In this document: one piece after another, positions 1 through 12,036 of the stretch
Layout of the letters: each line of letters begins with the position of its first letter
Numbering within the stretch: the stretch's first letter is position 1
From: Emergomyces orientalis
Lineage: Eukaryota; Ascomycota; Eurotiomycetes; Onygenales; Ajellomycetaceae
NCBI GenBank assembly: GCA_002110485.1
Contig: MOWL01000067.1
Coordinates: forward strand, 4,526,001-4,590,000
Reading direction: 5' to 3'
Length of the DNA stretch: 64,000 bases
Made by a program: the position numbers and the translations under genes
The notes under the pieces: model-generated
Seen by the model: the letters and a program-made list of their open reading frames with translations, nothing else
What the model was told of the DNA's origin: nothing
Databases searched by the model: none

Positions 1-899
1 TGCAGCTGCTGTATATTCACTTGCCGCCAGTTGCGTTTTTCCCTTAGTACCACAGGTATGTTGATGGCCAACTTAGTGACCACTGGTAGATGATCTGATG
101 CCATATCCACCTCGTGTGCGACCCGGCATTCCAGTACCCCTGCACTCAGGTTCTCTGAGAGAAAGATTAGGTTCAAGGTGGTGCCAGTGCTTCTGCAGTC
201 CTGCCATGTAATCTCTCCCCGTGGTGTTGCCAGCTGCAGTCCGAGAGCATCCACCTGTGCTATGAGCTCCCATGCCAGGTCAAAGTCCTGTCTCACTCGC
301 TCACCTCCCCACTTTGAGTGATGCACATTGAAGTCTCCCAGCACCACTACCTCCGCCTGCCGCGCTTCCGCACCCTGACTTTGCGCTTGTTGCGCGTCTG
401 CACCCTGATCTCGCGCTCGTAGCGCACTTGTGTCTGGGTCTTGCGCTTGTTGCGCACATCGCCCCTGAGTTCGCGCTGGTAGCGAGGCCTCGGCCTCCTC
501 CACCACCGCTTGTAGCTCAAGGATGGGGGAACTCTCTGGCACAGTTGTGTAGCTGCCTGGTGGAGCAGCGTAGACATTGAGCATTAGTAGTGGTCCTCTT
601 ACCATGTTCACAGTGAGCAATGCCATGGATTCTGTAATGACCCTGACATCCCATGCTGTTGTCTTCAGTCTTTTGTTGATGAGGAAGCCCACCCTGGCCT
701 CCTTGACCTGCATGCCTGCCTGCCAGAATCCACAGTTGGCCGGGCATGTTGTACCCCTTCCAGATTCCCTCTGCATCCATGGTTCCTGCAGTGCGATGAT
801 GTCGTAGTTTAATGCCATTTCGGGCTTGGCCAGTAATGCGTTCATCACCTTGTTTGAGTTATGCACATTGTATTGTAGTATATGGACTTGCTCACTCAT
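1..899 (-). CDS. LINE ORF2, endonuclease domain (partial, runs off the window)
   Basis: The frame is open from ATG 899 to the window edge (about 299 codons, no stop). It is an apurinic-like endonuclease, the part of the LINE polyprotein that nicks target DNA. Visible motifs are the N-terminal LQYNVHNS, the QEPWM catalytic-Glu motif, the GDFNVHH motif and the SDHLPV His motif close to the edge. The segment at about 365-480 encodes a Gln/Ala-rich run built from repeated GCGCAA/GCGCGA hexamers that copy 2 lacks. Reverse transcriptase is expected beyond the window. Confidence 0.85.
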   Translation of the reverse strand, partial: MSEQVHILQYNVHNSNKVMNALLAKPEMALNYDIIALQEPWMQRESGRGTTCPANCGFWQAGMQVKEARVGFLINKRLKTTAWDVRVITESMALLTVNMVRGPLLMLNVYAAPPGSYTTVPESSPILELQAVVEEAEASLPARTQGRCAQQAQDPDTSALRARDQGADAQQAQSQGAEARQAEVVVLGDFNVHHSKWGGERVRQDFDLAWELIAQVDALGLQLATPRGEITWQDCRSTGTTLNLIFLSENLSAGVLECRVAHEVDMASDHLPVVTKLAINIPVVLREKRNWRQVNIQQL

Positions 900-2248
900 G
901 GTTCACCCATGTCTTGGTCCTGTGTGGAGTCTGGTCGCGCTGAGCGTGCATAGCCACTGAGTGAGCCCTGTTGCTGCGCGCCAGCTCTTGCCACATTCAT
1001 GGGTCTGCCGACCTTGTGCTGAACAATCAGAGAGTCCTCTTCTGTGATTCTGCTATGCTTTCTGAGGGTGATTCAACCCTTCTCATCTGATGTTTGCATC
1101 ACAAAGTGTCTTGGCCGGTTCTTGAGAGCCTCCTTGGCCAGTGAAACTGCAGTCTGTCATTCAGAGTATCTTGCAGATCATGCTGGGTGATCTTCTTCAC
1201 AGTTACAGCAGACTGCCTTCTTTTCTTTCAGTGCTGCGGGGCAGGTCTTGTCCGTGTGTCCCTCTGCTGCACAGTGCCCACAGATATCACCCTTGCGGCA
1301 GAATCTGGCTATGTGTCCATATTGCTGGCAGCTGTAGCATTGGGTGACCTGAGCCTCCCTGTGGAAGATTTCAACCATGCAGAATTCATTCCCCAGAATG
1401 ATGCCATTCTCCACAAGCGTGTTTGCCTGCTGCGGTGTGGCTACATGTAGGATAATGCTTCCATGAGGCCACTGCTGTTTAGCTAGCCGCTTTGTGACCC
1501 TGTGGATGAGTACTCTGCATCTGAGAGATGGGTTCTGCTTGTAGACATTCTTCACTGCTTTATCTGAGCTAACCCAGCTAATGGCACTGATAGGTGCACT
1601 CTTGATCAATACTGCATACATCTTCTTTCTCATGTGTGCCTTGTCACCCCATTTCTCCACTCATTCATTACTTTTTGTCAGCTCGGCCTTCGTGCTGGGG
1701 TTGTCTGCGACCAGAATCAGATCACCACTAGGCATGTATCTTGCTGCAACTATGGTGCCAGTGGTCACATCTTTGATGGTCCCATTTATCTTTCTCACAA
1801 TGGCCTCTGGGGTGCGTTCCTCCACTGGCAGTGCATCACAGTTGTGGCGAGATATCACCACCTCTCTCAATGCATGCCCGGTTACTATCTTTGCTGGCGG
1901 CCCTCCATTGGCCGCTATGCGCGCCCATGAGGTCTCACTGTCCAGCATGTTGCATCTTTCATTTTGCTGTGATGCGCTTGTAGCGTTCTCTAGCTTCTTT
2001 AACATGTTGTCAAGCAGGTCCTCCTTGAGCTCATTCACTGCCTTCAGAGCTCTCTGAATATACAGTAATTCTTTCTTATTAACCTTCTTGTCTTTCTCCC
2101 CCTCTCTAAGAGCCTCAGTGATCATGCGCAGTGTTGCTGCCATACCATTTGTTGCTGCATCTCCTGCCTGCGCGGCTCCAGGTACGCGTCGCGCCGCGCG
2201 CGCACCCACATTCCCTGCACCACCATTCACGCTCACAGCCTCAACCAT
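896..2248 (-). pseudogene. LINE ORF1 (gag-like, CCHC zinc-knuckle protein), interrupted by TGA only
   Basis: Nucleic-acid-binding ORF1 protein of the LINE, about 450 codons from ATG 2248 to the TGA at 898-896. The N-terminus is Ala/Gly-rich, followed by a charged helical region and then zinc knuckles (the first begins CYSCQQYGHIARFC). Four in-frame stops break it near 1663, 1180, 1159 and 1076. All are TGA and no TAA or TAG occurs. Two of them (1663, 1076) line up with TGG Trp in copy 2, while one Trp here is TGA there. The terminal TGA overlaps the ORF2 ATG by ATGA (899-896), as in copy 2. The stops could be mutations or a read-through signal; I favour mutation. Confidence 0.8.
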
Positions 2249-2355
2249 GGTGTTTGAGAGTGTGTGAGCGAGCTGATGCCCTTCAAGACCCTCTGCGGTA
2301 CGAAAGCGATCGCGATTTAGATGTAAAAGAATAAAATAATTTTTGATGAGGTTTC

Positions 2356-4339
2356 TCAGGATGTCTTGTCTTAAATAGCTCTTAATAAATGTAATTTATT
2401 AAGTCACACAGATGAGTATGCAAATGAAGAATCAACAGACTAAATCTGTACTATTTTCTTATATAATAATATATATATATACAAGTATGTATATATATTA
2501 CTTGCAGGGACCAAGCTATTTTTTTTAAACACTGATCTCGGTATTGATTTCAAAAGATATTATAACATAATATAAAACCTCTCACACGTGATTTCTGTTT
2601 CTACCTCGGTTGAAACTGTTAGATGCCTTATTTTGCTACCTAACTACCTATAGTCATGCGTGTAAGGTACTGAACATCACAACTGGACACGAGTTTGAAA
2701 TGACGTTGACAGGGGCATGACGTGATCTATCTCATGGATTATTATTATTAGATTTTGGAACCATTCTTTGCATCCCGATGTCTCCACCAGGCTCGATCCC
2801 TGCATGCTGGGTTAGGGAACCTTAAGTGAGTCTAGAACCGAGCAATGCAGAGGGGACTTGGCAGAGCTTAGATGCTCAATTTCAGGTATTTCGGTACGGT
2901 TTTACCTATCGAATGCAGTTAACCACATAACGTGTGTTTTGCGAGAAATATAAAAGGCGTTAATATTTTCAAAAGGCAAGGTCAAATTCCGGGAAAGTGC
3001 GTTTATACCTACCGAGATGCAGTGGCAATTCGAGTCATGAGTGCCTAGCCCTAGGTTTGAAACTATTTTGCAAATCAGTTTTGGCGGTAACCCTGGGTCA
3101 ATTTGACTTGCAAAAAGTATCAAACTTATGGCAAGGCACTCACTATATTGATGAAGATAAGATACTGGGAGTTTATTGCTTTCTATTGATATGACAGTTG
3201 GACGGCATGTGATTTGACTAGCCTGAGCTGCAATATTAATTACGGGGCAGAAAGATGCCTCGGATCTTCGACTGTGCAAGATTGCAACAGCCCCATGATT
3301 TATTTTATTTTATTTTATCTTTTTTTATTTTTTTCGACGCTGGCGTCGGAGGTCGGACGAGTTAGATATTGAAATGAGGCCGATTCTCAGGCTGTCAAAT
3401 CAGGGCTGAACCTGTCAATCTCATATTGGATTTACGGACGTAACCACGGAGAAATTGATACCGTGCGAGGAGTATTGGTGACGTTATGATATTTGGCCCG
3501 CTTCATGATCGAGCTGAGGAGGGGTGTGTAATTCTGCAGTTTTTCAGCGTTGCAAATGATAATATAATTGTGTCAGAAAAGTCAAACATGCTCTGGAAAA
3601 TCGCTAACATTTAATATGAATAATATTGTATCTTTTTTGGCTTGTTTCGCTGCGGGTACACGGAGAGTACTATATGTACTAGAGTTACATGTACTGTACA
3701 GTACATACAAGAAATGTTCCTGAGTATGACTGATTGATGGCGGGCGGCAAGGCTAGTCACGGCTCTTCCGGCATGGTGTCATCGTTGCAGTTACGGACGC
3801 TGATGATCAATCGAGGCGACCAGATCCACCCATGCATGCACACTGTCTCTCTTGGATAACTTCACGTTGGAAAATTTGAATGCACCGATTGATTCTTGGC
3901 CTTAAAAAGTCCTCCAAATACGGCTACGAGTACGATGATATGCTGACGGAGCAATTCTTTGCGGATGTGACCGGACCGCCAAAGTTCGCATTGATTTCTG
4001 ACTCTGATTTCTCCTCTACTCCGTAATGCTGGCTCCTCCGAGGAATTTGAGGGGGAGAACTCACTCTTTAAGAAAGAAAAAAAAAGATGGGCATTTACAG
4101 TACATGCAGTTCGCTAAAAGACTCGTCTCTTGGTACAGTATGTTTCATGCTTCCACGGGGCGTGGGGGCTGGTGGGTAAAAAGTCAGAGAGCAACGAATG
4201 TGGAGGGAACGATTATTTATCAGGCATCAATACCAGTCGAGTTTTCCGAGTATTCCACATTGTCCGACGAGGACCAAGGGAAACAATTGACCCCAAGGCT
4301 GAATTGTTGAGAACATTTGGTTTCGTTATTGCCATTACA

Positions 4340-4381
<42 letters not shown>

Positions 4382-4927
4382 TATTCTAACTTAACGTTAC
4401 TGTAGGCGAATTCGATTTTATCTGTGGCAGAATTTTGCCTCGTCATGTCCCTTAGTTCTCTTCCCTAGTTTTATCTTTTCGTTCTAATATTTATTTTAAT
4501 TTATTTTATCCTCCCGATTAACCCGATATTTAAGCTCGCCTTTCCGCGGTTCATGCCAGATGATGCCCGTGGCTGTGCCTCCTAACATGGAGATACTTGG
4601 TGGCCATGTATCAGTACATATTCACAGGGATCCCCCCAAAATCCCCCCCCCTGCATCCCACTGTGGTAAAGTATAGTTCTAATCAGCATATCTCCCATGG
4701 TGGATGGACAAGCTGGCTGACGGGCTGACGTTCCGCTGCCTGAATATTTCTTTTCTTTCTTTTCTTCTTCTCTTCTTCGCATTCTCTCCCACTCCCACTC
4801 TCGTTTTCGATCTCGCTCTTGATCTCGCTCTCTGTTACCGCAATTCCGCAGCGCCTATGATTGCTCCACCCTCTCCCCTTTCTCATCCGGTCCACCCTTG
4901 GGATTCCTTGCTGTTGAGCTAGCTGCC
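2356..4927. other. AT-rich spacer between LINE and creD
   Basis: No supportable gene. It holds AT-rich stretches (TA repeats near 2465-2500, a TTTTA-rich run near 3300), the (ATT)n tract at 4340-4378, and a CT-rich segment at about 4740-4830 that likely belongs to the creD promoter or 5' UTR. The short ORFs here lack codon structure or family resemblance. Confidence 0.6.
4340..4378. repeat. (ATT)n microsatellite
   Basis: About 13 perfect ATT units. Both LINE families here end in AAT/ATT-type tails, so this tract may be a relic of a LINE 3' end. No LINE homology is visible beside it. Confidence 0.9.
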
Positions 4928-7054
4928 ATGCCTCTTAGTTTTCTCACTAGTGGAGGAACTGCAAGTCAGGCGAAGTATTTTGATATCAGGTTGGCATAAT
5001 TCTACTCCCCCTCTTTATCGCACTGAAATCTGACCAATTCTCCTCCCCCGCCCCAGACTTGATGACGAATATATCGTTTTTCGCGGGAATGAAAATGAGG
5101 CTGCTAGCACCCTGTTGAAGGGTAAATTGCTCCTCTGCCTCTCAGAGCCCCTGCAAATCAAATATTTGAGGTTGCACCTTACTGGCATGTCAAGAGTCCT
5201 GTGAGCTTAAAAACCACCCCCCTTCTGCGATTCCTAGAAGAAAGTACTGGTGAGTGCTAATCGCTGCATTATATATAGCTTCCAAGGTTCGATTTCTGGC
5301 AGCCGCAAAAAATCTGCAAAGGAGAACAATTTTTTTGAAAACACTTGGTCATTCAGAGATGCCGGTAAAAACAAGTTGGAGACTTTGTCACCAGGCAACT
5401 ACGAGTTCCCTTTTGATATCATCCTCCCGGGATCCCTCCCAGAAAGCATCGAGGGACTACGCGACACCTGGATTACCTATCGATTCAAAGCTGAGATTGG
5501 TCGGAAATATGCCAAAGACATAATCGCGCGGAAACCATTGAGAATTATTCGAACGCTTGATCCAAGTGCTCTGGAACTTTCGCATGCGATGGTATGTACA
5601 TACTATACTTATACCTGTACTAGGTGGCTCCCCCTTTACTATGACATTCTCAAGCTTACTTTTTTTTACCTGATAGTCTGTGGAAAATATATGGCCGAAT
5701 AAAATCGAATATTCAATATCAACCCCTTCGAAAGCACTTATATTCGGAACCTCCGTGCAAGTGGATTTCCGCTTTGTACCTTTGCTGAAAGGCCTTACTA
5801 TTGGTACTATTTCGACACAGCTGGTAGAGAACCACGATTTTGTTCTAAATCCCGACGACACCGAAGCAATCCAATTGTCCCATAAATGGACGAAAGTAAT
5901 ACTTGATGATTCTTGCACATTGGACCAACTGGAAAAGTCTCAATCCTTGGATAGAGGTGATGAAGGCTTTGAGTTTTCTCGAATCTTAAATCTGCCAAAG
6001 TCCCTTAGCAAATGTTTACAGGATACTGATACTAGAGGCATAAAAATCAAGCACAAACTAAAATTCAGAGTCCAGCTTCACAACCCGGACCGCCACATAT
6101 CTGAGGTATATTCGCTTATTCCCATTTTTCCAATATCCCTATCTCACACTGATTTTTATATACATATCTGAGATCTTAAGCTAACAGTGTTGTTTCATGT
6201 CACAGCTCCGTGCTAGTCTTCCTATTTCGATTTTTATTTCTCCTAATCTCCCAATTGGCGAAAATAATAATCTTATTGATCAATCTGTGCAGTCCGCCCA
6301 GCGAGTTATACATACTATGGCCCAGCAGGCGCCCCCTCTTTATGGAGAGCATCGATTTGATCAGCTCTACAGGGAAATAGATTCCACTGGCTATCGGACT
6401 CCGGGGAATAGCAGTGGTCCGGACACTCCATTCTCGTTTCTTAGTCGGAATCTCTCAATAGAGAACGTTAATGTCATGGCTGCCTCAGGACATCAAGACA
6501 TCTCACCCACTGCTTTGCATACCCGACTAAGCAACCTGCACCTTAACGGCTCTGCACCATTAACACCTCCTCCATCGGAACTCGCTGAATCAGCTATTGA
6601 CTCTTCCAGTCAAGAATCACACCTATTGAGTTTGGGGGAGAATGCGCCATGCATTAACATCCAAAGTCCTGGTATAGTTACGCCTGCAACCTCACGACGG
6701 CCATCTGAGGACGACAATCTTCCCTCTGGAATGACTACACCTAGCTCGCAAATTAGTGAAGCCGAGCACCTCTCCCGCGTACCCAGTTACGCCACGGCGG
6801 TTCGAGCGCATCCTTCAACACATTACAGTGAGGGACTACCCGACTACCAAGCAGCTACTGCTGGGGATGCTGGCAATATTTCTATCACTCCCATGCGACC
6901 CGCGCAACCACAGCAGGGGCATGATCGTAGCCCCCATCATACCTCGATATTCACCGAGACGAGGCATCGTCCACGGTTTCGGTTTCGCGACCGGAGCCAT
7001 ACAAATGATACGCAACGACGATCACGAGTGCCGCAAGTTCTTAATACGACCTGA
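4928..7054 (+). CDS. creD: Arrestin-domain ubiquitin-ligase adaptor, CreD type
   Basis: Arrestin-related trafficking adaptor that recruits a HulA/Rsp5-type HECT ubiquitin ligase to membrane transporters. In Aspergillus CreD takes part in carbon catabolite repression. Exons are 4928-4989, 5057-5200, 5279-5591, 5677-6105 and 6206-7054, all GT-AG and joining in phase to 598 aa, the usual length for CreD. Arrestin_N covers about residues 15-150 (AKYFDIRLDDEYIVFRG at the start) and Arrestin_C about 170-340 (SVENIWPNKIEYSIS). A PPLY motif at about 359-362 and LPDY in the tail fit WW-domain binding. The Ser/Thr/Pro-rich tail is probably disordered. Intron 2 could instead hold a 12-nt micro-exon that also keeps frame. 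It ends in TGA, the host's normal stop. Confidence 0.9.
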
Positions 7055-8222
7055 GTTTTAAATGCCTTTTGGTTATATACGAATGAATATGCGTAACCAT
7101 ATTGGCATCATTTTATTCCAAGCTACACGACACTAGCAGATATTTATGTTTCTTATGTACAAGTACATGTACGTTTGATTTATTGTCCATGATTACATCA
7201 CGACTAAAGGGAATTTTATATATTGAGCTGCGCATATTGTGTAGACGGCGTTGGGTGGGATATTCATGATTTTACACACTGCTTTGAAACGGATATACAT
7301 TGGACGGGATTTGAGGTTTCTTTTCTTCTTTTTGTGGCGTTACTTCTAACATTTCTTATTTTCCTTATTCGTTCCTTCCATTCTTTTGTTGCTTTGTTTT
7401 TTCTAACACACCCCTGTTGAGGACTGGAGGGGGGATTTTCCTTGGGATTTGGGATTGGAGTGCTGTTGTGCAAAACTCGCCACCCTTGTTTCAGTGTATT
7501 TCAAATGCCAGGGTTTCTGGAGGGATGGATGACTGCCGGTGGATAACTTTTTGTATATAGATGCGTGTATAGCTAGGATCTAGTTACATACGAACAAAAG
7601 ACGCAGAACTTGAAACACTTTTGTATCATGTGCATCCGCTGTTGTTCATGTAATCCCGAGACCAGCATCAAGACTCCGTTCCCCTGGAGAGCTTGAAATC
7701 CCTGATCTGATAAGAGATAAGATAAGAAATATATACAGTAGTTCCCTCACGTCAGCTGACGTGTAGTCTCAGGCCAGGTCTTGGAATGGACCACAACGCA
7801 AACCAACTTGTTTTCCTCGCTGTATGGGGCATACAGTTTCCTCTTTCTCACATATCATCTTATTTATTCAATAAAAGTTCATATCCTTTTATTCATTGCC
7901 TTATTTTTGCTCGCAAACTAGCCACTTCTGCCCTGCCTGATATATATTTCGCTTCCCCTCCTCATGTCATTCGCCTCTCTGGCCATCTTCCACCGTTTAG
8001 AAACCTTGATTTTCTTTGTGTGCGTGTGAATTTCAGGCACCATCCGTCGTCTCTTTGGTTATTGAAATACTCGTCGTGATACCAACAACTGGCGCCCTCT
8101 TTCCTAACAATAATTTAACGCAATTGCTACATTTTCGCCCTCCTTTACGGCGGTTCTGTATACCCCGCTCTTTACCAGAATCCTGTCACTTCCTGTATAA
8201 ATATCACTAGAACGCCGCCATC
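7055..8222. other. Spacer between creD and the Slm1-like gene
   Basis: No gene seen. It presumably contains the creD 3' UTR, then the CT-rich promoter and leader of the next gene. The ORFs in it show no domain. Confidence 0.6.
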
Positions 8223-9934
8223 ATGATTTCGACTACCTTGCCTCAACGATCGGCTACAGTTAATACCGTCGCGACTACCAATACCTCCAAGAGTGATGAT
8301 GAGCCTATTCTCGACTCCGATATGAATGAGGTATGACCTCCACGTTGGTTTCCGTTGCTAGAAATCGAGTTAGGGGAGATATAGGCTAACTGAGGGATCT
8401 TCTTCCTGAAAAGACATCTGATATTCTGTATAAAAGGCTACAGGCCTGGAAGCACATGTGCGGATACCTAGAGAACTACATTAGCGCCACCCACAAGGTG
8501 CAACGGAGCCAGTCGAAAGAATTAGAAAAGATCTTGAAGGTAGGGCCCCGCTCGGATGTGGTTACCTGGGCAGTGGCGCATGAATAAGTCCGCTTGCTAA
8601 TAGTTTGGATCTCTTTCTTTTTCTTAATAGGCCTTACCAGAATCTCTGGATGAAGCGGTACATTTCAGTGACAGCAAGGTCGGGGTCATTGGTCTATTTG
8701 GCAACCTGCGCTCAAATACAACGGTAAGGCATTCAATTCGTTAAACGAAGCGTCTAGGTTTGCCTCAATATTTCCATGGCTACTAACGGTGTAGTGCGAA
8801 TAGGCCATTGCAAACTTGCACTTGGAAACCGAAAAGACCTTGAAAAGCATGGTTCTCCCAATTCTCGAGAATCTTCATCGGGAGATCAAATCTAAATCTA
8901 AGGAATTCTATCATGGTGCCGAAAAAGGCGCAAAGCAAGTTGCAAAGGCCCGTTCTGTCACCCAGAAACATGTCGAAATGTTGGGGCAATACACGGCAGC
9001 TTTTGAGTCTTCTACGGGGGGCAAGCTGGAGCCTGCGCACGATCCCTACCTTTTATGGAGGGGTACCAATCATCGCATGAACAAGCAGGTTGCCGAAGAG
9101 AACAATCATCTGAATGAGATGCTGCAGGTTCAGAATTCTTTTACAACTTTCGAATCCCATATCCTTCAATCTATACAAAATGCACTTAGCCAATTTTCCC
9201 AGTGCATGGGTGTTCAGTCAGATCGCCAACGCCAAATATACGCAAACATGGTCGATGCAGCTCGGCAGATCCCCTCCGATTTCGAATGGGCCGATTTTTG
9301 CACGCGCAACGAAGCCTCCCTGCTCGATCCTAAAGCTACTCCCCGCAGCATCTCTGATGCCCCCTTCCCGAACCAGCACCACCCCGCCACGAAAGCGCTA
9401 ATAGAAGGCATACTGGAGCGAAAATCCCGCGCAATGATTAAAGGCTATAACTCAGGGTATTACGCCGTCACTCCAGCCGGGTACCTCCACGGTTTCAAAG
9501 ATAACGACGATTATCGCCACGAGCCAACCCCCGATATCACCCTCTATCTCCCTGACTGCACTGTCAGCCACGCCGATGGCCTCAAATTCACCATCAAGGG
9601 CAAAGACGTCTCCGGCGGCAAGGTCGGCCAGGCCTTCGCCACGACGACCGAGCTCAGCTTCAAAGCCCATTCCAAAGGAGATGCTGACAGGTGGCTCAAT
9701 GCGCTTAATGCGACTAGCGCGTCCGGGTCGGGATCGGCCAGTCAGATGACAAGCCCACCTGTGAGTAGGACCACAAGTGGTGCTCATGGGGCTCCGCCTT
9801 TAGCTCATCCTACCACAGGGGCGACCGAAAGCTCACCCACGTCGACGTCTCAGCAAGAAGAGAGGATCATAGCACAGCCAGACGACGAGGTAGTGGCCCC
9901 AACGGCTCCAGTGGCGGGCTCGGGTAAATCGTAA
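8223..9934 (+). CDS. F-BAR/PH-domain phosphoinositide-binding protein, Slm1 family
   Basis: Homologue of yeast Slm1/Slm2, PI(4,5)P2-binding plasma-membrane proteins that link TORC2 and eisosomes to actin organisation. Exons are 8223-8330, 8414-8539, 8631-8723 and 8804-9934, all phase 0, giving 485 aa. The start ATG sits in a good context (GCCGCCATCATG). An F-BAR-like helical region covers about residues 35-270 (RLQAWKHMCGYLENY near its start). A PH domain at about 317-410 opens with SRAMIKGYNSGYYAVTPAGYL and ends in the conserved Trp of DADRWLNAL. The tail is Ser/Thr-rich and low-complexity. Family assignment is strong; which yeast paralogue it matches cannot be told. Confidence 0.87.
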
Positions 9935-10809
9935 TTTTTAGACGTCAACGGCAATCTCTTTGCGATGAGGAGGGGAAGTTTTTCATTTTCATTTTCATTG
10001 CATATTCTGGTTATTTAGGTTATATTATTTGTTCTTTTTCTCCCCTTTCTCCTTTTTTTTTTTTTTTTTTTTTTGGCATGTCTGGGTCATACCACAGATG
10101 AGTAACGCTATAAGGAGGCGTGGAAAGTTAGAACGCGAGTTATACATATACGTCTTTTCTGCATTTCGGAAATTTGCAATATATTTCTGTTCTCATATTA
10201 TGATATCTATTTAGTCTTTCCCTTCTGCGCATATTTACAATTGTCAAATATTCTCTCGCTAACCCAATAGCTTCCTATACATATAACCGGGTCCATTCTC
10301 ATCATACTTCTCCGCCTATTTAATTTGAAACGCTGCTTATCTCAAATGGTGCACGAACTCATCGCACATTATTGGCACTTAGCTTTTTTACGTGTGGGCT
10401 GGGGAGGTAATCGTAAATGCAATTATAGTAAAGAATCAAATCGGATAAGATGGTTATGATTTAGCTTAACTAAGTATCAACATATATCATTTATCTTTTG
10501 CAAACGCTGGTAATTGATATCTCCCCCTGCAACGCCCAACAAATAGATATAAAGAATAAAATACACCGGCAAACGAAGACAAAGCGATGGCTATTCCATG
10601 CGTCGCCCACGAAATTTCCATCCTATAAAAACATGATTTATCAAAAATAAACACTAACTGATTGTCTCAGAAAAGTGGATGTAGGATTTGCTTCGGACCT
10701 ATAAAATATAATGGCACATTAATAAACAAAAATGGTTGTGATAGTAATGTAAGCGGTGAGACAACAAAAACCACGAAAAGAGCATAAAGAATTAAGTAGC
10801 ACAAAGCGA
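9935..10809. other. Convergent 3' flanks with a poly-T tract
   Basis: Intergenic region between two genes ending toward each other. It is AT-rich and includes an uninterrupted run of about 22 T at 10053-10074. No gene seen. Confidence 0.65.
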
Positions 10810-12036
10810 TCAGAAGTCATCCGGATATTCAAGATCCTGAAGTTTATTACTTAGAAATTTCCCCAGCGCGGCAGATTTCGATTCCAAGGCTAGTAGCACT
10901 GCAGGCGATGAGTCCAGATTCAGACTCGCGAGACGGTCCAGGTCGCTGCTTCGGTCGATTTCCCACTGCAGCTGCAGCGCCGCATCTGAGTCGTTACGCG
11001 GAGGTGTCGGCGGCCGCCCTGTTGCTGCTCGTTGAGAATGCGCTACCGCTGACGTACATGTCGGGTTTGGAGCTGATGATGCAAGACTCGTGGAATGATG
11101 GTCCATGGGGCTGTCAAATGCTGTTGAGTAGGATTCCGGTCCGGCGGTGGCTCGTTCTGTATCGCTCGCTGCGGAGCCAATAACAGCGGGCTCCCGACCA
11201 TCGCCATTCGAGGATGATGGATGCTGCTGCTGCTGGGGTGCTTTAATATGGCTTGGGCCAACGACGGCGAGCAGGACTTTATCTGCGATTTTGGTGACAA
11301 CTGCGGTTAAGTTTTCGAATTCGAAAACTATCGACCCAACATCTCCTAGCGACACGGAGGGGGCCGTCACAAATGAGGACGGGTGGCTGGCGGGATTTAC
11401 GCCAGTTAGATTGCCGGCGGGGGCATTTACAGCATATGATAGATACGCGGCACCATAGGTCGCGCTCAGGTTTCGTAGTTTGCGTGGAGGAAGAGAAGAG
11501 GCATGAGCGAATATGGCCCCATTTGTAGCGAATATCCTATTGATGACAATCAATATTAAAACACAGTGGGTTCAGTGATGATCCAAGTAGTAGTGTTTTT
11601 TTTCGTTCTCTCCAAAAATAAATAAGATTTCAGGGGATACGAACATAATGGAGGTAATCTCTGGGGGGCACAGGTTATCCTCGAGCAGGCCCGTCAGTGC
11701 CTCCGTGTCCAGCATTTTGATGCCAGGTAACTCTGGGATCATGTTGACAGGGCTGATATCGTCAAGGTCAGGGTCTGTGACATCAGTGCTGAAAGCCGAC
11801 GACGTTTGAGGTGAAGAGCAGGAGCAATCTTCGGGAAAAAAGAAACAATTATCTATGAAGTCTTCCTCCTCGTCGTTGTATTCTATGGGCTCGCCGTTGC
11901 ACTCGAGCAGGTTCTGAGCACACTTCACGTGACTTCTCTCCCAGACAGGGACGAAGAACGGATCTTCGAAATAGCAGTACGAGTCCGGGGGCTTGGTACC
12001 AGCGCCTGTGTCTAGTTCAGCTATCGACATGTTCAC
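10810..12036 (-). CDS. Hypothetical protein with a Roadblock/LC7-like C-terminal half
   Basis: Two-exon model: 11645-12036 and 10810-11536. The intron has a GTTCGT donor and a TAG acceptor and joins in phase, giving 372 aa. The N-terminal 100 residues are acidic and Cys/Ser-rich without a known domain. From about residue 108 (MLDTEALTGLLED) through IFATNGAIFAHAS and a later IADKVLLAVVGP stretch, the pattern resembles a Roadblock/LC7 fold, as in Ragulator-type scaffolds. A Gln/Ser/Pro-rich insert and a C-terminal helix follow. The function is not known to me, and Roadblock is a resemblance read by eye. The true start could be internal. Confidence 0.55.

Larger units (their letters stand above)
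1..2355 (-). mobile_element. Tad-like LINE, copy 1 (5' part; 3' part lies outside the window)
   Basis: Non-LTR retrotransposon read on the minus strand. Homology with the second copy (58052-63212) runs through ORF1 and the 5' leader. It stops abruptly at about 2355 here and about 63212 there, which marks the shared 5' end. The order on the minus strand is leader, ORF1 with CCHC zinc knuckles, then ORF2 with an AP-like endonuclease cut off by the window edge. This copy keeps far more CpG than copy 2 and its ORF2 part is open, so it is the younger or less mutated of the two. Confidence 0.9.

Noticed and set aside
347..577. Arg-rich 76-aa minus-strand ORF
   Set aside because: It is an off-frame reading of the hexamer repeat inside LINE ORF2. 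The true frame is open across it.
5219..5248. 12-nt micro-exon in creD intron 2
   Set aside because: Splice sites exist and frame is kept, but a single 78-bp intron is simpler and fits family length.
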